Source of the DNA: Acinetobacter sp. NCu2D-2
Lineage (GTDB): Bacteria; Pseudomonadota; Gammaproteobacteria; Pseudomonadales; Moraxellaceae
NCBI RefSeq assembly: GCF_001647675.1
Contig: NZ_CP015594.1
Span: forward strand, 1,488,001-1,552,000
Direction: 5' to 3'
DNA: 64,000 bases
Part shown: positions 47,703 through 56,939 of the stretch, piece by piece
How the letters are laid out: every line of letters starts with the position of its first letter
Position numbering within the stretch: the first letter of the stretch is position 1
Notes under the pieces: model-generated
Database searches by the model: none
Told to the model about the DNA's origin: nothing
Seen by the model: the letters and a program-made list of their open reading frames with translations, nothing else
Made by a program: the position numbers and the translations under genes

Positions 47703-47831
47703 TTAGGAATCCAAATATTCACTGTCAAATTCATCAGCTTTACGGACATCGAGATAAATTTCGATCAAAGACCATACAAAAATCATCACTAAGAGGATTA
47801 GAGCAAATAAAAAAGCAGTCAAATAGGTCAT
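47703..47831 (-). CDS. Small single-helix membrane protein (42 residues)
   Basis: A hand-found ORF: one hydrophobic helix at about residues 5-26 (AFLFALILLVMIFVW) followed by an amphipathic, acidic end (DVRKADEFDSEYLDS). A weak AGGG lies about 10 nt upstream of the ATG. The composition, with a clear helix and charged tail, argues for coding. Function unknown. Confidence 0.55.
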   Translation of the reverse strand: MTYLTAFLFALILLVMIFVWSLIEIYLDVRKADEFDSEYLDS

Positions 47832-48147
47832 TTTTTGAAATCCCTGAAGAATTCTGTCAACTTAGTCAGATGAAACCGCCACTCTTCATCTTCGACAAAA
47901 GTCTAATGCCTTAACCCGCATAAGGATAGTAAATTTTGCATAAAAATAAGACTATTTTTATATTTGATAAGACATTTAATCAATTATGAGTAAATAATAA
48001 ATACATAAAAAATATTAATAAATCTATTCAAGTTTCCACATATCCACCAATAAGAGTGTGTATTTATATTTTTTTAAAACAATTATTCTTGACTCAAAGT
48101 CTCAAGCGTAAGAAATTATGCCACTTCTCAATTTTTTTGCTTGAATT
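47832..48147. other. Gene-free A+T-rich spacer
   Basis: 316 bp between the small membrane protein and the acyltransferase, with no convincing ORF, hairpin or known site. It should contain both divergent promoters. Confidence 0.5.
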
Positions 48148-48702
48148 ATGCTGAATAAATTTATTGGTGAATCTGCATTTAAACTTGCAGGTTGGAAATA
48201 CCATGTTGAACCTAACGTTCTAGAACAGAAACAAGTCATCATTGGTTTTGAACATACCTCAATGATGGATGCTGTGCTTTCTTTAGCACTTTTCCAAATT
48301 TACGGCATTAAAATCCACACTCTAATTAAAAAAGAACTCTTCAAAGGTCCTTTTAAACCTTTATTAGAATCAATTGGTGGTATTGCTGTTGACCGTAAAG
48401 CCAATAAAGACATTGTGACGCAAATGGTTGAGCACTTCAGTCAAAATGAAACCTTTAATTTGGTGATTGCACCTGAAGCGACACGTGCTAAAAACGGTGA
48501 AGCTCGTCGTCCAATTCGCACAGGATTTTGGCATATTGCAAAAGCAGCAAATGTCCCAATCGTTTTAATGTATGCAAACTCAAAAACTAAACAAGGTGGA
48601 ATTTTGGGGAAAATCTACCCTTCAGATTTAGCTACAGATTTAGCAACGATTAAAAAACTCTATAAAGAGAATGTTGGACTCGATATCGTTATTCCAGAAT
48701 AA
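48148..48702 (+). CDS. PlsC-like lysophospholipid acyltransferase
   Basis: A 184-residue acyltransferase domain. The catalytic motif is EHTSMMDAVL (His-x4-Asp), followed by KELFKGPFKPLLESIGGIAVDRK and IAPEATRAK in the place of the EGTR motif. Proteins of this short type act on lysophospholipids or on glycerol-based acceptors; the exact substrate is not evident. It has no membrane anchor apart from weak hydrophobic stretches. It is a single-gene unit. Confidence 0.82.
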   Translation: MLNKFIGESAFKLAGWKYHVEPNVLEQKQVIIGFEHTSMMDAVLSLALFQIYGIKIHTLIKKELFKGPFKPLLESIGGIAVDRKANKDIVTQMVEHFSQNETFNLVIAPEATRAKNGEARRPIRTGFWHIAKAANVPIVLMYANSKTKQGGILGKIYPSDLATDLATIKKLYKENVGLDIVIPE

Positions 48703-48716
48703 AACCAAAATTCGTT

Positions 48717-48824
48717 TTAACTGGTTTGAAAACAATCGTTACGTTTTAAAGTGCAATCTCGACTGCATATCCATTCATCAGTCATGTATTCAGGCACTTT
48801 AAAATCGTATATTTTTTGTTCCAT
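48717..48824 (-). CDS. Possible 35-residue Cys-rich protein
   Basis: A hand-found ORF with ATG 48824 and TAA at 48717, lying antisense just beyond the acyltransferase stop. It has three cysteines near the end (ICSRDC and DCF) and a charged body (YDFKVPEYMTDEW). A GAG lies 9 nt before the ATG. Chance ORFs of this size are common, so this is a candidate only. Confidence 0.35.
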   Translation of the reverse strand: MEQKIYDFKVPEYMTDEWICSRDCTLKRNDCFQTS

Positions 48825-48927
48825 CCCAATATTCTCAAAACCAAGCACTTTTTTTTAAAAAAAAGCTTATGGTAGAATTTCGTCATTCTGATAGGCATAA
48901 AGCCAATCTACAAGGAGCAACATTCGC

Positions 48928-49677
48928 ATGGCGGGTCATTCCAAGTGGGCCAATATTAAGCATCGTAAAGCAAAACAAGATGCTAGCCGCGGTAAACTTT
49001 TTACCAAATACATCCGTGAATTAACTACTGCTGCAAAACTCGGCGGTCCAGATGCAGGTAGCAACCCACGTTTACGTGCTGTTGTCGAAAAAGCATTGTC
49101 TGTAAACATGACACGTGATGTGATCAATCGCGCTATTCAACGTGGTGCGGGTGGCGATGACAACGATGATTTAAAAGAAGTAACTTACGAAGGTTATGGT
49201 GTCGGTGGTGTTGCTGTTATTGTTGAAACAATGACTGATAACTTAAACCGTACTGTTCCTGATGTTCGTCACTGCTTTACAAAAACTGATGGTAACCTTG
49301 GTACAAACGGTTCTGTATCTTTCCTATTCACTAAACGTGGTGAGATCACTTTTGAAGATGTATCTTTAGAAGATCAAATCATGGAAGTGGCTTTAGAAGC
49401 AGGTGCAGAAGACATCGAAGTTGATGAAGATGAAATCTTAGTCATTACTACACCTGAAGCATTTGGTGATGTTCAAGATGCTCTAACTGCAGCAGGTTTA
49501 AAATCCGACAATGCTGAAGTTGTGATGAGCCCATCAACGAAAGCTGAAATCACTGACATCGACCAAGCGAAAAAAATCATGAAAATGATTGATATGCTTG
49601 AAGATCTTGATGATGTTCAAAACGTTTATACCAACGTTGAATTCTCAGATGAAGTTTTAGCTGAACTTGATGCTTAA
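48928..49677 (+). CDS. yebC: YebC/PmpR-family protein
   Basis: A 249-residue protein starting with the family signature [19 protein letters not shown] and continuing with [13 protein letters not shown] and [18 protein letters not shown]. YebC proteins were described as transcriptional regulators (PmpR) and more recently also as translation factors for proline-rich stretches. AAGGAG precedes the ATG. It is followed by a strong terminator. Confidence 0.94.
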   Translation: MAGHSKWANIKHRKAKQDASRGKLFTKYIRELTTAAKLGGPDAGSNPRLRAVVEKALSVNMTRDVINRAIQRGAGGDDNDDLKEVTYEGYGVGGVAVIVETMTDNLNRTVPDVRHCFTKTDGNLGTNGSVSFLFTKRGEITFEDVSLEDQIMEVALEAGAEDIEVDEDEILVITTPEAFGDVQDALTAAGLKSDNAEVVMSPSTKAEITDIDQAKKIMKMIDMLEDLDDVQNVYTNVEFSDEVLAELDA

Positions 49678-49690
49678 TTTTGTTTGAATT

Positions 49691-49718
49691 AAAAAACGCA
49701 CCTTAAGGTGCGTTTTTT
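49691..49718. terminator. Terminator between yebC and the Lrp-type gene
   Basis: AAAAAACGCACC and GGTGCGTTTTTT pair around TTAA, between convergent genes, so it serves both. Confidence 0.9.
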
Positions 49719-49736
49719 ATGATCTCGTGTTTTTAT

Positions 49737-50207
49737 TTAAACCTTATTTAATAAACCCGTACAGTTAAACACGTTATATTCCTTAATCACAAAGCTTGAG
49801 TGCAATGCCGTCACATGCTCAATTTTACCAATACGTTTAAGGAGAATTTCACTGTAGTTTTCCATATCCCGTGCAACCACTTCTACAATAAAATCAGCGG
49901 ACTGCCCTGTCACTAAAAACGCATTAATTACTTCAGGAATACTTTCAAGTTCTTCTAAAAATTTCGCAAAAGTATCGCTGTCGTGTTTGCTTAACGACAC
50001 CTGTAACAGCACATGTAAACTAAAGCCCAGCTTTTGATAATTAATCTCACGTTTTAAACCACTAATAATATTATGATCAATTAAGTGCTTAATACGGCGG
50101 TGTACTGAACTGACAGATAAATTTACCCGTTCAGACAGTTCATTTAGATTGACATCTTCATGGGTTAAGATTTCTAAAATATTCTTGTCGAAACGATCTA
50201 ATTCCAT
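49737..50207 (-). CDS. Lrp/AsnC-family transcriptional regulator
   Basis: A 156-residue regulator: an N-terminal winged helix-turn-helix (LDRFDKNILEILTHEDVNLNEL, SVSSVHRRIKHL) and a C-terminal RAM (ACT-like) domain beginning near residue 65. Such proteins bind amino acids and form octamers. GGGGA lies 6 nt before the ATG. The next gene upstream, divergent across 441 bp, encodes the repeat protein; regulation of it by this gene is possible but unproven. Confidence 0.9.
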   Translation of the reverse strand: MELDRFDKNILEILTHEDVNLNELSERVNLSVSSVHRRIKHLIDHNIISGLKREINYQKLGFSLHVLLQVSLSKHDSDTFAKFLEELESIPEVINAFLVTGQSADFIVEVVARDMENYSEILLKRIGKIEHVTALHSSFVIKEYNVFNCTGLLNKV

Positions 50208-50648
50208 TCTTATCCCCTGCGTAGATACTCACACTTCTGTTGCATCTATGTTTTGAAAATTATTTTCGCTATTTAATTTGTTATAAAGCTTTATTTGAAT
50301 TATTAAAACCTTTTTTAAATATAAATTATGAGTGTTTGCCTATTTTTTGATAAATTTTCTCCATATAGGCCTAAAACCAAATATTTCATAGCTGCTTGAT
50401 TTTCATACCATTCATCCGAATCCGCTAAATTTAGATAAACTGCAAAAACCACTTAAAATAGTGTTTTCACTCACTTTTCAGTATGAACAAAATATTAAAA
50501 TTGTGAGCCAATACACAGAAATAAGATTTTGATCGATTTCGGCTTAGTTTACAGCTGTATAAAAATACCTAAACTGTCTGCTGCAAACGCTTTGCCAGAA
50601 AACAACAATCAAAGCATAAAGATCAAAACAATAAAGGACTACAACCCA
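50208..50648. other. Spacer between Lrp-type regulator and the repeat-protein gene
   Basis: 441 bp, A+T-rich. An in-frame extension of the repeat protein reaches back to 50529 but looks non-coding in composition. No other ORF, hairpin or recognised operator was seen. It should hold two divergent promoters. Confidence 0.5.
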
Positions 50649-53027
50649 ATGGCGATCAAATCCATTTTATCTTCAATCACAACTAAAATAAGTTCGGTTC
50701 TTTCACCTTCGAATATTATTAGTAACCTACTCACCCCGAAAACCCAGACTGTGGATCTCGGCTCACTTACAAGTTCATTGCCGCAAATCAGTTCTCTATT
50801 ACAAGGTTTAAGCTCGGGATCAACACCAAGCCTTAATTCAGATGCATTAAAATCTGTGTTATCGAGCCTGCAACCTATTTTAGGTTCAATTAGTGGATCT
50901 TCATCCTCTATTGAAACAAGTCAATTAGTTTCAGCATTACCTCAGATTGTAAGCACACTTCAAAATTTAATTAATAAAACCAGCACAAGTGGCACTGTAA
51001 GCCCTGAACTGACCTCTGCGATTAATACTTTACAACCATTACTTAAAACATTAAGTAATGCAACTTCATCAACTGATGCTTCTTCTATCGTTACAACATT
51101 ATCTAAAGTACTTGGCGCAGTAGGTCCATTAATTTCTGCCAATGGTGGACTTGCAAACTTAGACCTCAGCACAATTGCAACATCCGTTACCAAATCATTG
51201 ATGCCATTACTTGCTTCAATTGTTCCTGCGGATTCAAATATCGATCTTGCACAATTGCAAAAAGCATTACCGACTGTTGTAGGCAGCATCACGACTTTAG
51301 TGACTACACTTTCAAATGCAGGTAATGGTCAAATTCCTGACACCATCAATGGTGTACTTAAAGGTATTAATCCATTATTGGCGCTTTTAGCAGAAAGTGA
51401 TGCTTTAGATGCTGATCAGGCTCAAACCGTACAAACACTTTACGATGTGCTCAATGCTGTTCAAAAAGTATTGGCACTCATTAATAACCCATCATTATTC
51501 ACCCTTTCAAATGATATTAATGGCGTGATTTCAGCACTTACACCTGTGATTGCCTTGATTGATCAAGATGGTCAATTCACAGACATCTTCGGCAATATCA
51601 ATGTTCCATCATTGGCAGGCGTACTTGCAGGCTTAATTGGTGGCGGTAGTTCAGGTCTTGATCTTTCATCATTGACGAATTTATTAGCGCCCCTCTCAGG
51701 TGCAAAAGCTGCTGATGTAAATGTTGCTGGTCTCACCAGTGGTTTAACAGGTGGTGATTTTGACATTACCGCAATCGTTGGCTTAGTGACTCAATTGATC
51801 AATGGCAACTCGAATATCGATCTTGGACAAGTCACTCAACTCTTGGGTGGCTTATTAGGTGGCAATACCGGTGGTATCGATATTGGTTCAATCGTAGGTG
51901 TGGTCAGCGGCTTAATTAACGGTGGTAGCTTAGATATCAATGCAATTCTTCCACTTGTCAGTGGTTTAATTGGCGATAACTTAGGTGGTGTCGACCTCGA
52001 TGCGATCGTGGGCTTGGTTGGTGGCTTAATCAACAGTGGTGGCCTGGATATTGAAAGCATCTTACCACTGCTGAGCGGTCTGATTGGTAGCAACTTTGGT
52101 GGTGTAGATATCAATGCAATTGTTGGTTTAGTCACAGGCTTAATGAACGGTGGCAGTCTTGATATCGGTGCGATTCTTCCTCTTGTTAGTGGTCTAATTG
52201 GCGACAATCTTGGCGGTGTTGATATTGACTCAATCGTGGGTCTTGTCGGTGGCTTAATCAACGGTGGCAATCTTGATATTGAAAGCATCCTGCCATTACT
52301 TAGCGGCTTAATCGGCAACAATTTAGGTGGTATTGATGTTGGTGCAATCGCGAATTTGGTTAGCGGCTTAACCAATGGTGGTGGATTAGATTTGGCTGCC
52401 CTTGCGCCTGTCATTAGCGATTTAATTGGTAACCAAGCAAGTGGCGTAGACATTGGTGCGATTGTTGGCGTTGTTGGTGGTTTAATCAATGGCGGTGAGT
52501 TAAATGTTGAGCAAATTCTGCCTGTGCTTGATGGTTTAATTGGCAACCAACTTGGTGGTATCGATCTTAGTTCGATTGCTAATTTGGTCGGTGGCCTGAT
52601 CCAAGGTGATAACAATCTTGATTTATCGCAAATCGTAAATGTTGTTGGTGGCTTAATTGGCAACAACATTGGCGGTGGATTCGATTTAGGCGCAATTGGC
52701 AACCTAATTGGTAATTTAGGTCAAGCCGACAATGGCATTGATCTAGGCGGCTTGCTCGGCTCAATTTCTTCAGGTTCTGACGGTTTATCGGCAATCGGCG
52801 ACTTACTTGGCAATATCGGTCAAGGTAGCGGTTTAGAATTACCAAATATCAGCGATTTGCTTTCTGGTATTGGTGGTTCATCTTCATCAAGCATCAATTT
52901 AGGTAACCTATTACCAGGCTTAGACAAAGTCGATGCATGGGTACCGAAAACTTTACCAAGTTTCGATTCATTCTCATTGTCTAACTTGTTTAAACCACTC
53001 GATATAGACCAAAACAACTGGTTCTAA
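50649..53027 (+). CDS. Large Gly/Leu/Ile/Asp-rich repeat protein of unknown function
   Basis: 792 residues from ATG 50649, which has AAGGA about 11 nt upstream; an in-frame ATG at 50529 adds 40 residues of different character. There is no signal peptide or membrane helix in the usual sense, no cysteine, and tryptophan occurs only twice, both near the end. Residues 1-400 are helical-looking Ser/Thr/Leu-rich heptad-like blocks (SLTSSLPQISSLLQGL, TLQPLLKTLSNATSS). Residues about 410-637 are six exact 38-residue repeats, each of two half-units of the type VDIGAIVGLVGGLINGG and LDIESILPLLSGLIG. A seventh, looser copy and a Gly-rich tail follow, ending PLDIDQNNWF. It is highly hydrophobic yet acidic. 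I do not recognise the family. Surface, secreted or lipid-associated roles are all possible. Confidence 0.75.
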   Translation: MAIKSILSSITTKISSVLSPSNIISNLLTPKTQTVDLGSLTSSLPQISSLLQGLSSGSTPSLNSDALKSVLSSLQPILGSISGSSSSIETSQLVSALPQIVSTLQNLINKTSTSGTVSPELTSAINTLQPLLKTLSNATSSTDASSIVTTLSKVLGAVGPLISANGGLANLDLSTIATSVTKSLMPLLASIVPADSNIDLAQLQKALPTVVGSITTLVTTLSNAGNGQIPDTINGVLKGINPLLALLAESDALDADQAQTVQTLYDVLNAVQKVLALINNPSLFTLSNDINGVISALTPVIALIDQDGQFTDIFGNINVPSLAGVLAGLIGGGSSGLDLSSLTNLLAPLSGAKAADVNVAGLTSGLTGGDFDITAIVGLVTQLINGNSNIDLGQVTQLLGGLLGGNTGGIDIGSIVGVVSGLINGGSLDINAILPLVSGLIGDNLGGVDLDAIVGLVGGLINSGGLDIESILPLLSGLIGSNFGGVDINAIVGLVTGLMNGGSLDIGAILPLVSGLIGDNLGGVDIDSIVGLVGGLINGGNLDIESILPLLSGLIGNNLGGIDVGAIANLVSGLTNGGGLDLAALAPVISDLIGNQASGVDIGAIVGVVGGLINGGELNVEQILPVLDGLIGNQLGGIDLSSIANLVGGLIQGDNNLDLSQIVNVVGGLIGNNIGGGFDLGAIGNLIGNLGQADNGIDLGGLLGSISSGSDGLSAIGDLLGNIGQGSGLELPNISDLLSGIGGSSSSSINLGNLLPGLDKVDAWVPKTLPSFDSFSLSNLFKPLDIDQNNWF
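51876..52559 (+). repeat. Six 114-bp tandem repeats in the repeat-protein gene
   Basis: Six units of exactly 114 bp (38 codons) without length change, beginning with IDIGS, VDLDA, VDINA, VDIDS, IDVGA and VDIGA. Each unit splits into two related halves of about 17 and 21 residues. Nucleotide identity is lower than protein pattern identity, so the array is old rather than freshly amplified. Confidence 0.93.
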
Positions 53028-53035
53028 TCAGAGCT

Positions 53036-53064
53036 AAAAAAACGCGCTATATGCGCGTTTTTTT
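53036..53064. terminator. Terminator after the repeat protein
   Basis: ACGCGC and GCGCGT pair around TATAT with A- and T-runs on the outside, between the repeat-protein stop and the convergent GST stop. Confidence 0.88.
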
Positions 53065-53066
53065 AT

Positions 53067-53831
53067 TTATACCCCCCGCCAATCTACACGTGCTGCACGA
53101 TCCCTTTTATAAGTTCTAATTACATATTGCCCAATGGGCATATCCATTAATTTTTTTTGATAATCACGAAAATCCTGTGACAACATTTCAAAGTGCTCTT
53201 TTTCCCACGGTGTTGAGGGAATCGCGAGTAAAGGTGCTAACATCGAACACACCGCAATATCAGCCAAACTTAAAGAGTGTCCCACGAAATAATCTGACTG
53301 CTGTGCGACATATATCTCATTTAATTCATCAATGGTTTCATCAATAAATTTTTTCGACTCTGCAACGCTGTCTTCCGTCAGCGCATAGCCTTTGGTCATT
53401 ACCGCTTTTAAAATCGGTTTAGAAAAACGTTCAAACTGACGTAAATAACCCTTTTCCCCAATCAGAATCTCCATCGATTCTTGATCATCATTTAAGGCAT
53501 GCAATAAGATCCAACGACGAATATGACGACCCAACTCTAAGGTCTTTTCGTTAATCTCAATGGCTTTTTGCCTGAGTTTAGGTTCTGTTGGCAATAAAGG
53601 ATGTTCAGGATAATGTTGATCTAAATACAGTGCAATTTGCGTTGAGTCCGCAATATATTCCTGCTGATCTTTTAAGATGGGTAAACGATTTTGCCCTGTT
53701 TTTAAACGCGCAAAGGCACGATGCACCCCTGGCACTAAGTTTTGTGCAATGTAATCCAGTTCTTTGTAATCCAGCATCCAACGCGCTTTTTCACAAAAAT
53801 GAGAAAGAGGAAACTGGTATAAGATTCGCAT
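53067..53831 (-). CDS. Glutathione S-transferase family protein
   Basis: A 254-residue protein with a thioredoxin-fold N-terminal domain (MRILYQFPLSHFCEKARWMLDYK; the SHFCEKAR segment contains the likely active-site Ser/Cys) and an all-helical C-terminal domain (VGHSLSLADIAVCSMLAPL). The substrate is unknown. ATG 53831 has GGAG 5 nt upstream; the GTG six bases earlier is too close to it. Confidence 0.85.
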   Translation of the reverse strand: MRILYQFPLSHFCEKARWMLDYKELDYIAQNLVPGVHRAFARLKTGQNRLPILKDQQEYIADSTQIALYLDQHYPEHPLLPTEPKLRQKAIEINEKTLELGRHIRRWILLHALNDDQESMEILIGEKGYLRQFERFSKPILKAVMTKGYALTEDSVAESKKFIDETIDELNEIYVAQQSDYFVGHSLSLADIAVCSMLAPLLAIPSTPWEKEHFEMLSQDFRDYQKKLMDMPIGQYVIRTYKRDRAARVDWRGV

Positions 53832-54109
53832 GCACACTCCTGCTACATCAACAATTTAAGCTTTCACAGCTGTTTATTTTCTTTTGCTTACTTTAGTCAT
53901 TCGACTGTTTAAAGACAATGAAATTTTATGAAATTGTTAAGAATAAATCGATTTAAGCCTTTCGCTTTAACAGCATTCAGCTCAAGACCTTTGCTTAATT
54001 ATTCCTGTTTGATTGAGTTTGTCACAAAGCCACAAGCATCACCTGACTTTATCTATGCTTTCATGTAAAATCATTGGCAATTTTTATATAACGCTTTGTG
54101 AGTTATTTC

Positions 54110-55201
54110 ATGGGTTTTAATTGCGGTATTGTAGGCCTGCCTAACGTTGGTAAATCTACACTTTTCAATGCATTGACTAAAGCAGCTATTGCTGCAGAAA
54201 ACTTCCCATTCTGTACGATTGAACCGAACACAGGTATCGTGCCTGTTCCAGATCCACGTTTAGACAAACTTACTGCTATTGTAAATCCGCAACGCGTTAT
54301 TCCAACCACCATGGAATTTGTTGATATTGCAGGTTTGGTTGCAGGTGCATCTAAAGGTGAAGGTTTGGGTAACCAATTCCTTGCCAACATCCGTGAAACT
54401 GACGCGATTGCTCATGTTGTTCGTTGTTTCGAAGATGAAAACGTGATCCACGTTAACGGTAAAATTGACCCGCTTGATGACATCGCAACAATTAATACTG
54501 AACTTGCGCTTTCTGATTTAGAAACAGTGTCTAAAGCGGTAGTCCGCTTAGCGAAATCTGCCAAAGGTGGCGATAAAGAAGCAATTGCAACCAAAGCGGT
54601 GCTAGACAAAATCTTGCCATTATTGGATGAAGGTAAACCTGCACGTGCAGCAGACCTTGATGATGACGAACGTAAACTGGTACGCGGTTTTGGTTTATTA
54701 ACGCTTAAACCAACTATGTATATTGCAAACGTTGCAGAAGATGGTTTTGAAAATAACCCTCATCTTGATGCCGTTCGTAAATTGGCTGAAGAAGAAAATG
54801 CAATTGTGGTTCCACTTTGCAACCAAATTGAAGCAGAAATTTCACTTCTTGAAGATGAAGATCGCGCTGAATTCTTAGAAGCATTAGGCATGGAAGAACC
54901 AGGTCTTAACGTGGTGATTCGTGCGGGCTACTCATTACTTGGCCTACAAACTTACTTTACTGCCGGTGTACAAGAAGTACGTGCTTGGACTGTTAAAGTT
55001 GGCGCAACAGCACCACAAGCTGCTGGCGTAATTCACACTGACTTTGAAAAAGGCTTCATCCGTGCTGAATGCGTAGCTTATGATGACTTTGTTCAATACA
55101 ACGGTGAAGCTGGTGCTAAAGAAGCCGGCAAATGGCGTTTAGAAGGTAAAACTTACATCGTACAAGATGGTGATGTTCTACACTTCCGTTTCAATGTTTA
55201 A
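54110..55201 (+). CDS. ychF: Obg-family ATPase YchF (OLA1)
   Basis: A 363-residue OBG-HAS protein that hydrolyses ATP and binds ribosomes. G1 [10 protein letters not shown] is at residues 8-17, G2 in [10 protein letters not shown]3 DIAGLVAGA; the G4 position has the ATP-type change (NVAED in place of NKxD). The C-terminal TGS-like domain ends [17 protein letters not shown]. The standard MGFNCGIVG start at 54110 is used; a GTG at 54098 gives four extra residues. Confidence 0.96.
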   Translation: MGFNCGIVGLPNVGKSTLFNALTKAAIAAENFPFCTIEPNTGIVPVPDPRLDKLTAIVNPQRVIPTTMEFVDIAGLVAGASKGEGLGNQFLANIRETDAIAHVVRCFEDENVIHVNGKIDPLDDIATINTELALSDLETVSKAVVRLAKSAKGGDKEAIATKAVLDKILPLLDEGKPARAADLDDDERKLVRGFGLLTLKPTMYIANVAEDGFENNPHLDAVRKLAEEENAIVVPLCNQIEAEISLLEDEDRAEFLEALGMEEPGLNVVIRAGYSLLGLQTYFTAGVQEVRAWTVKVGATAPQAAGVIHTDFEKGFIRAECVAYDDFVQYNGEAGAKEAGKWRLEGKTYIVQDGDVLHFRFNV

Positions 55202-55208
55202 TTGAAAT

Positions 55209-55238
55209 AAAAAAGCCCCGATCATTCGGGGCTTTTTT
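55209..55238. terminator. Terminator between ychF and the Mpo1-like gene
   Basis: AAAAAAGCCCCGA and TCGGGGCTTTTTT pair around TCAT; it serves both convergent genes. Confidence 0.9.
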
Positions 55239-55248
55239 TATATGTACA

Positions 55249-55794
55249 TCATTTGACTTCAATATGAATGAATTGTGTTTTAGCATCCATCTCTGCACGA
55301 AGTTTACGTGCTTCAATCAGCATTGTCTCTTCCATAGGTTTACGAAAACCAAATAAAAATACCAATTCAGCCAAGACAAATAATGGCCCAATCGCTAAAC
55401 CAATGACATCATCCATAAAGGCAGGCTTTTTCTTTTCATAAAAATGCCCTATAAATTGAAACACCCAGCCGACAACAAAAATCCCGATACTGGCTAAAAG
55501 CCAACTGCCTGTTTGCCACTGAGCGATATCATATGCAAATGGATATGCAATAGCAAAAACCACCGTCATAATGATAGCGAATATCCAATCCAAGCTGAGA
55601 TAATACAAGACGGCTATGGTCAAAATAGCTGTCGCCAAAGTCAACTCATATCCGGATACCACAATGCCAAAACGCGCGGTCAAACAGATAATAGAAAACA
55701 CAATCATGGGAATACCAATAAAATGTGTCAGTACATTTTTTCGGTCTAAATGATAAGCTGCATATTGGCTTAAAAGCTGTTCTATTTTTGACAT
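55249..55794 (-). CDS. Mpo1/DUF962-family membrane protein
   Basis: A 181-residue protein with about four helices. QYAAYHLDRKNVLTHFIGIPMIVFS (shortened) carries the conserved His of the DUF962/Mpo1 family, and VGWVFQFIGHFYEKKKPAF its second His block. In yeast Mpo1 is an iron-dependent dioxygenase in 2-hydroxy fatty acid breakdown; bacterial function is not established. ATG 55794 has AAGGA about 10 nt upstream. Confidence 0.85.
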   Translation of the reverse strand: MSKIEQLLSQYAAYHLDRKNVLTHFIGIPMIVFSIICLTARFGIVVSGYELTLATAILTIAVLYYLSLDWIFAIIMTVVFAIAYPFAYDIAQWQTGSWLLASIGIFVVGWVFQFIGHFYEKKKPAFMDDVIGLAIGPLFVLAELVFLFGFRKPMEETMLIEARKLRAEMDAKTQFIHIEVK

Positions 55795-55889
55795 ATTCTT
55801 CTTCCTTGTTATACCTTTAGTTCGACTATAACCCAGATAAAAATAGAAAGTTGTCATGCAGACGACAATTCCAAATAAGGATTAACATT

Positions 55890-56582
55890 TTGGATCAAAA
55901 GTACAAACAACTATTGGATAACAATGTTTGGTTTTCTCAGCTTCCTCAGCATTACCAACATTATATTTTGCAGCACAGCTATATTCGCACCATTGAAAAG
56001 GATCAATCTATATTTTTATCGGGAGATGAATTTAATGGTATTTATTCGGTTTTAGATGGGTCGATCTACTTAGGCTATGTCAATATTCAAGGTAAACAAG
56101 CTATTTCTGCGATTGTTGAACCAATTATGTGGTTTGGAGAAATCTCTTTAGTCGATTCTCAACCCCGCTCGCATGATGCAATTGCATTACAAAAATCGGT
56201 ACTGCTTTATTTACCTGCTTTGCCGATTAAACAGCTCATGCAAGACCATCCCCAGTTTTGGTTTCACATCGCACAGCTCACCAGCCAAAAATTACGTTAT
56301 GCGTTTATGGAACTAATATCAATTCAAACCCAAAGTTTGAGTCAACGCTTAGCACAACGTTTGTTATTTATTTTAAATGGCTATGGCAATCATTTGAATA
56401 TTGAACAGCTGACAATCCACTTTTCACAAGAACAATTGGCTCACATGATGATGTGTTCACGTCAGACTATTAATCAGGAATTACAGCAATTTGAGAAACA
56501 AGGCATCTTAAAAATTGCATTTAAGAAGATCGAGATTTTAAATTTAGATCAGTTAAAGCGTATTGCAAAAGAACATGAATAA
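55890..56582 (+). CDS. Crp/Fnr-family transcriptional regulator with probable TTG start
   Basis: A 230-residue regulator: a cyclic-nucleotide-binding-type beta-roll at about 30-120 (FLSGDEFNGIYSVLDGSIYLG) and a winged helix-turn-helix near 165-195 (FSQEQLAHMMMCSRQTINQEL). It lacks the N-terminal cysteines of Fnr, so it does not look like an iron-sulfur oxygen sensor. The only upstream ATG (55851) lies inside the divergent gene's leader and has no ribosome site; TTG 55890 has AAGGA 8 nt upstream and is preferred. Confidence 0.82.
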   Translation: MDQKYKQLLDNNVWFSQLPQHYQHYILQHSYIRTIEKDQSIFLSGDEFNGIYSVLDGSIYLGYVNIQGKQAISAIVEPIMWFGEISLVDSQPRSHDAIALQKSVLLYLPALPIKQLMQDHPQFWFHIAQLTSQKLRYAFMELISIQTQSLSQRLAQRLLFILNGYGNHLNIEQLTIHFSQEQLAHMMMCSRQTINQELQQFEKQGILKIAFKKIEILNLDQLKRIAKEHE

Positions 56583-56599
56583 GAGGTGAATGCTGCAGC

Positions 56600-56755
56600 T
56601 TAAGAAACAAGCTGGCAAACATTCACACTATCAAAACCATTGGTACATGGATAAACATCTTGAGTACTTGCTTCAGCAATGGTTTGTGATGTTTTAGGAA
56701 CACTATGACAAGCCGTTAAACCTACCAACGCCAAAATAACTAATATATTTTTCAT
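56600..56755 (-). CDS. Small lipoprotein (51 residues)
   Basis: A hand-found ORF with a lipoprotein signal peptide: a Lys near the start, a hydrophobic core (ILVILALVG) and the lipobox LTAC at residues 13-16. The mature part is only about 36 residues and has two further cysteines (YPCTNG and NVCQ) that could form a disulfide. The ribosome site is weak. It is convergent with the Crp-like gene, 17 nt apart. Confidence 0.62.
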   Translation of the reverse strand: MKNILVILALVGLTACHSVPKTSQTIAEASTQDVYPCTNGFDSVNVCQLVS

Positions 56756-56897
56756 CTCAAAAACCTAATATTTAAAAATCAACAGGACATAAAAACTACA
56801 CTTTTCACGCATTATTCTACGCCTTTTCTCTAATTATGATAATTTATTATTCATATCTCATTATTCTTATTAACGATTAGTTATATCTTTTAGCTAT

Positions 56898-56923
56898 AAA
56901 AAAGCGAGGCATTGCCTCGCTTT
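56898..56923 (-). terminator. Terminator after the 159-residue lipoprotein
   Basis: AAAGCGAGGCA and TGCCTCGCTTT pair nearly without a loop; on the minus strand the stem is followed by a U-run. Confidence 0.8.
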
Positions 56924-56939
56924 AAGATGTATATACAAC

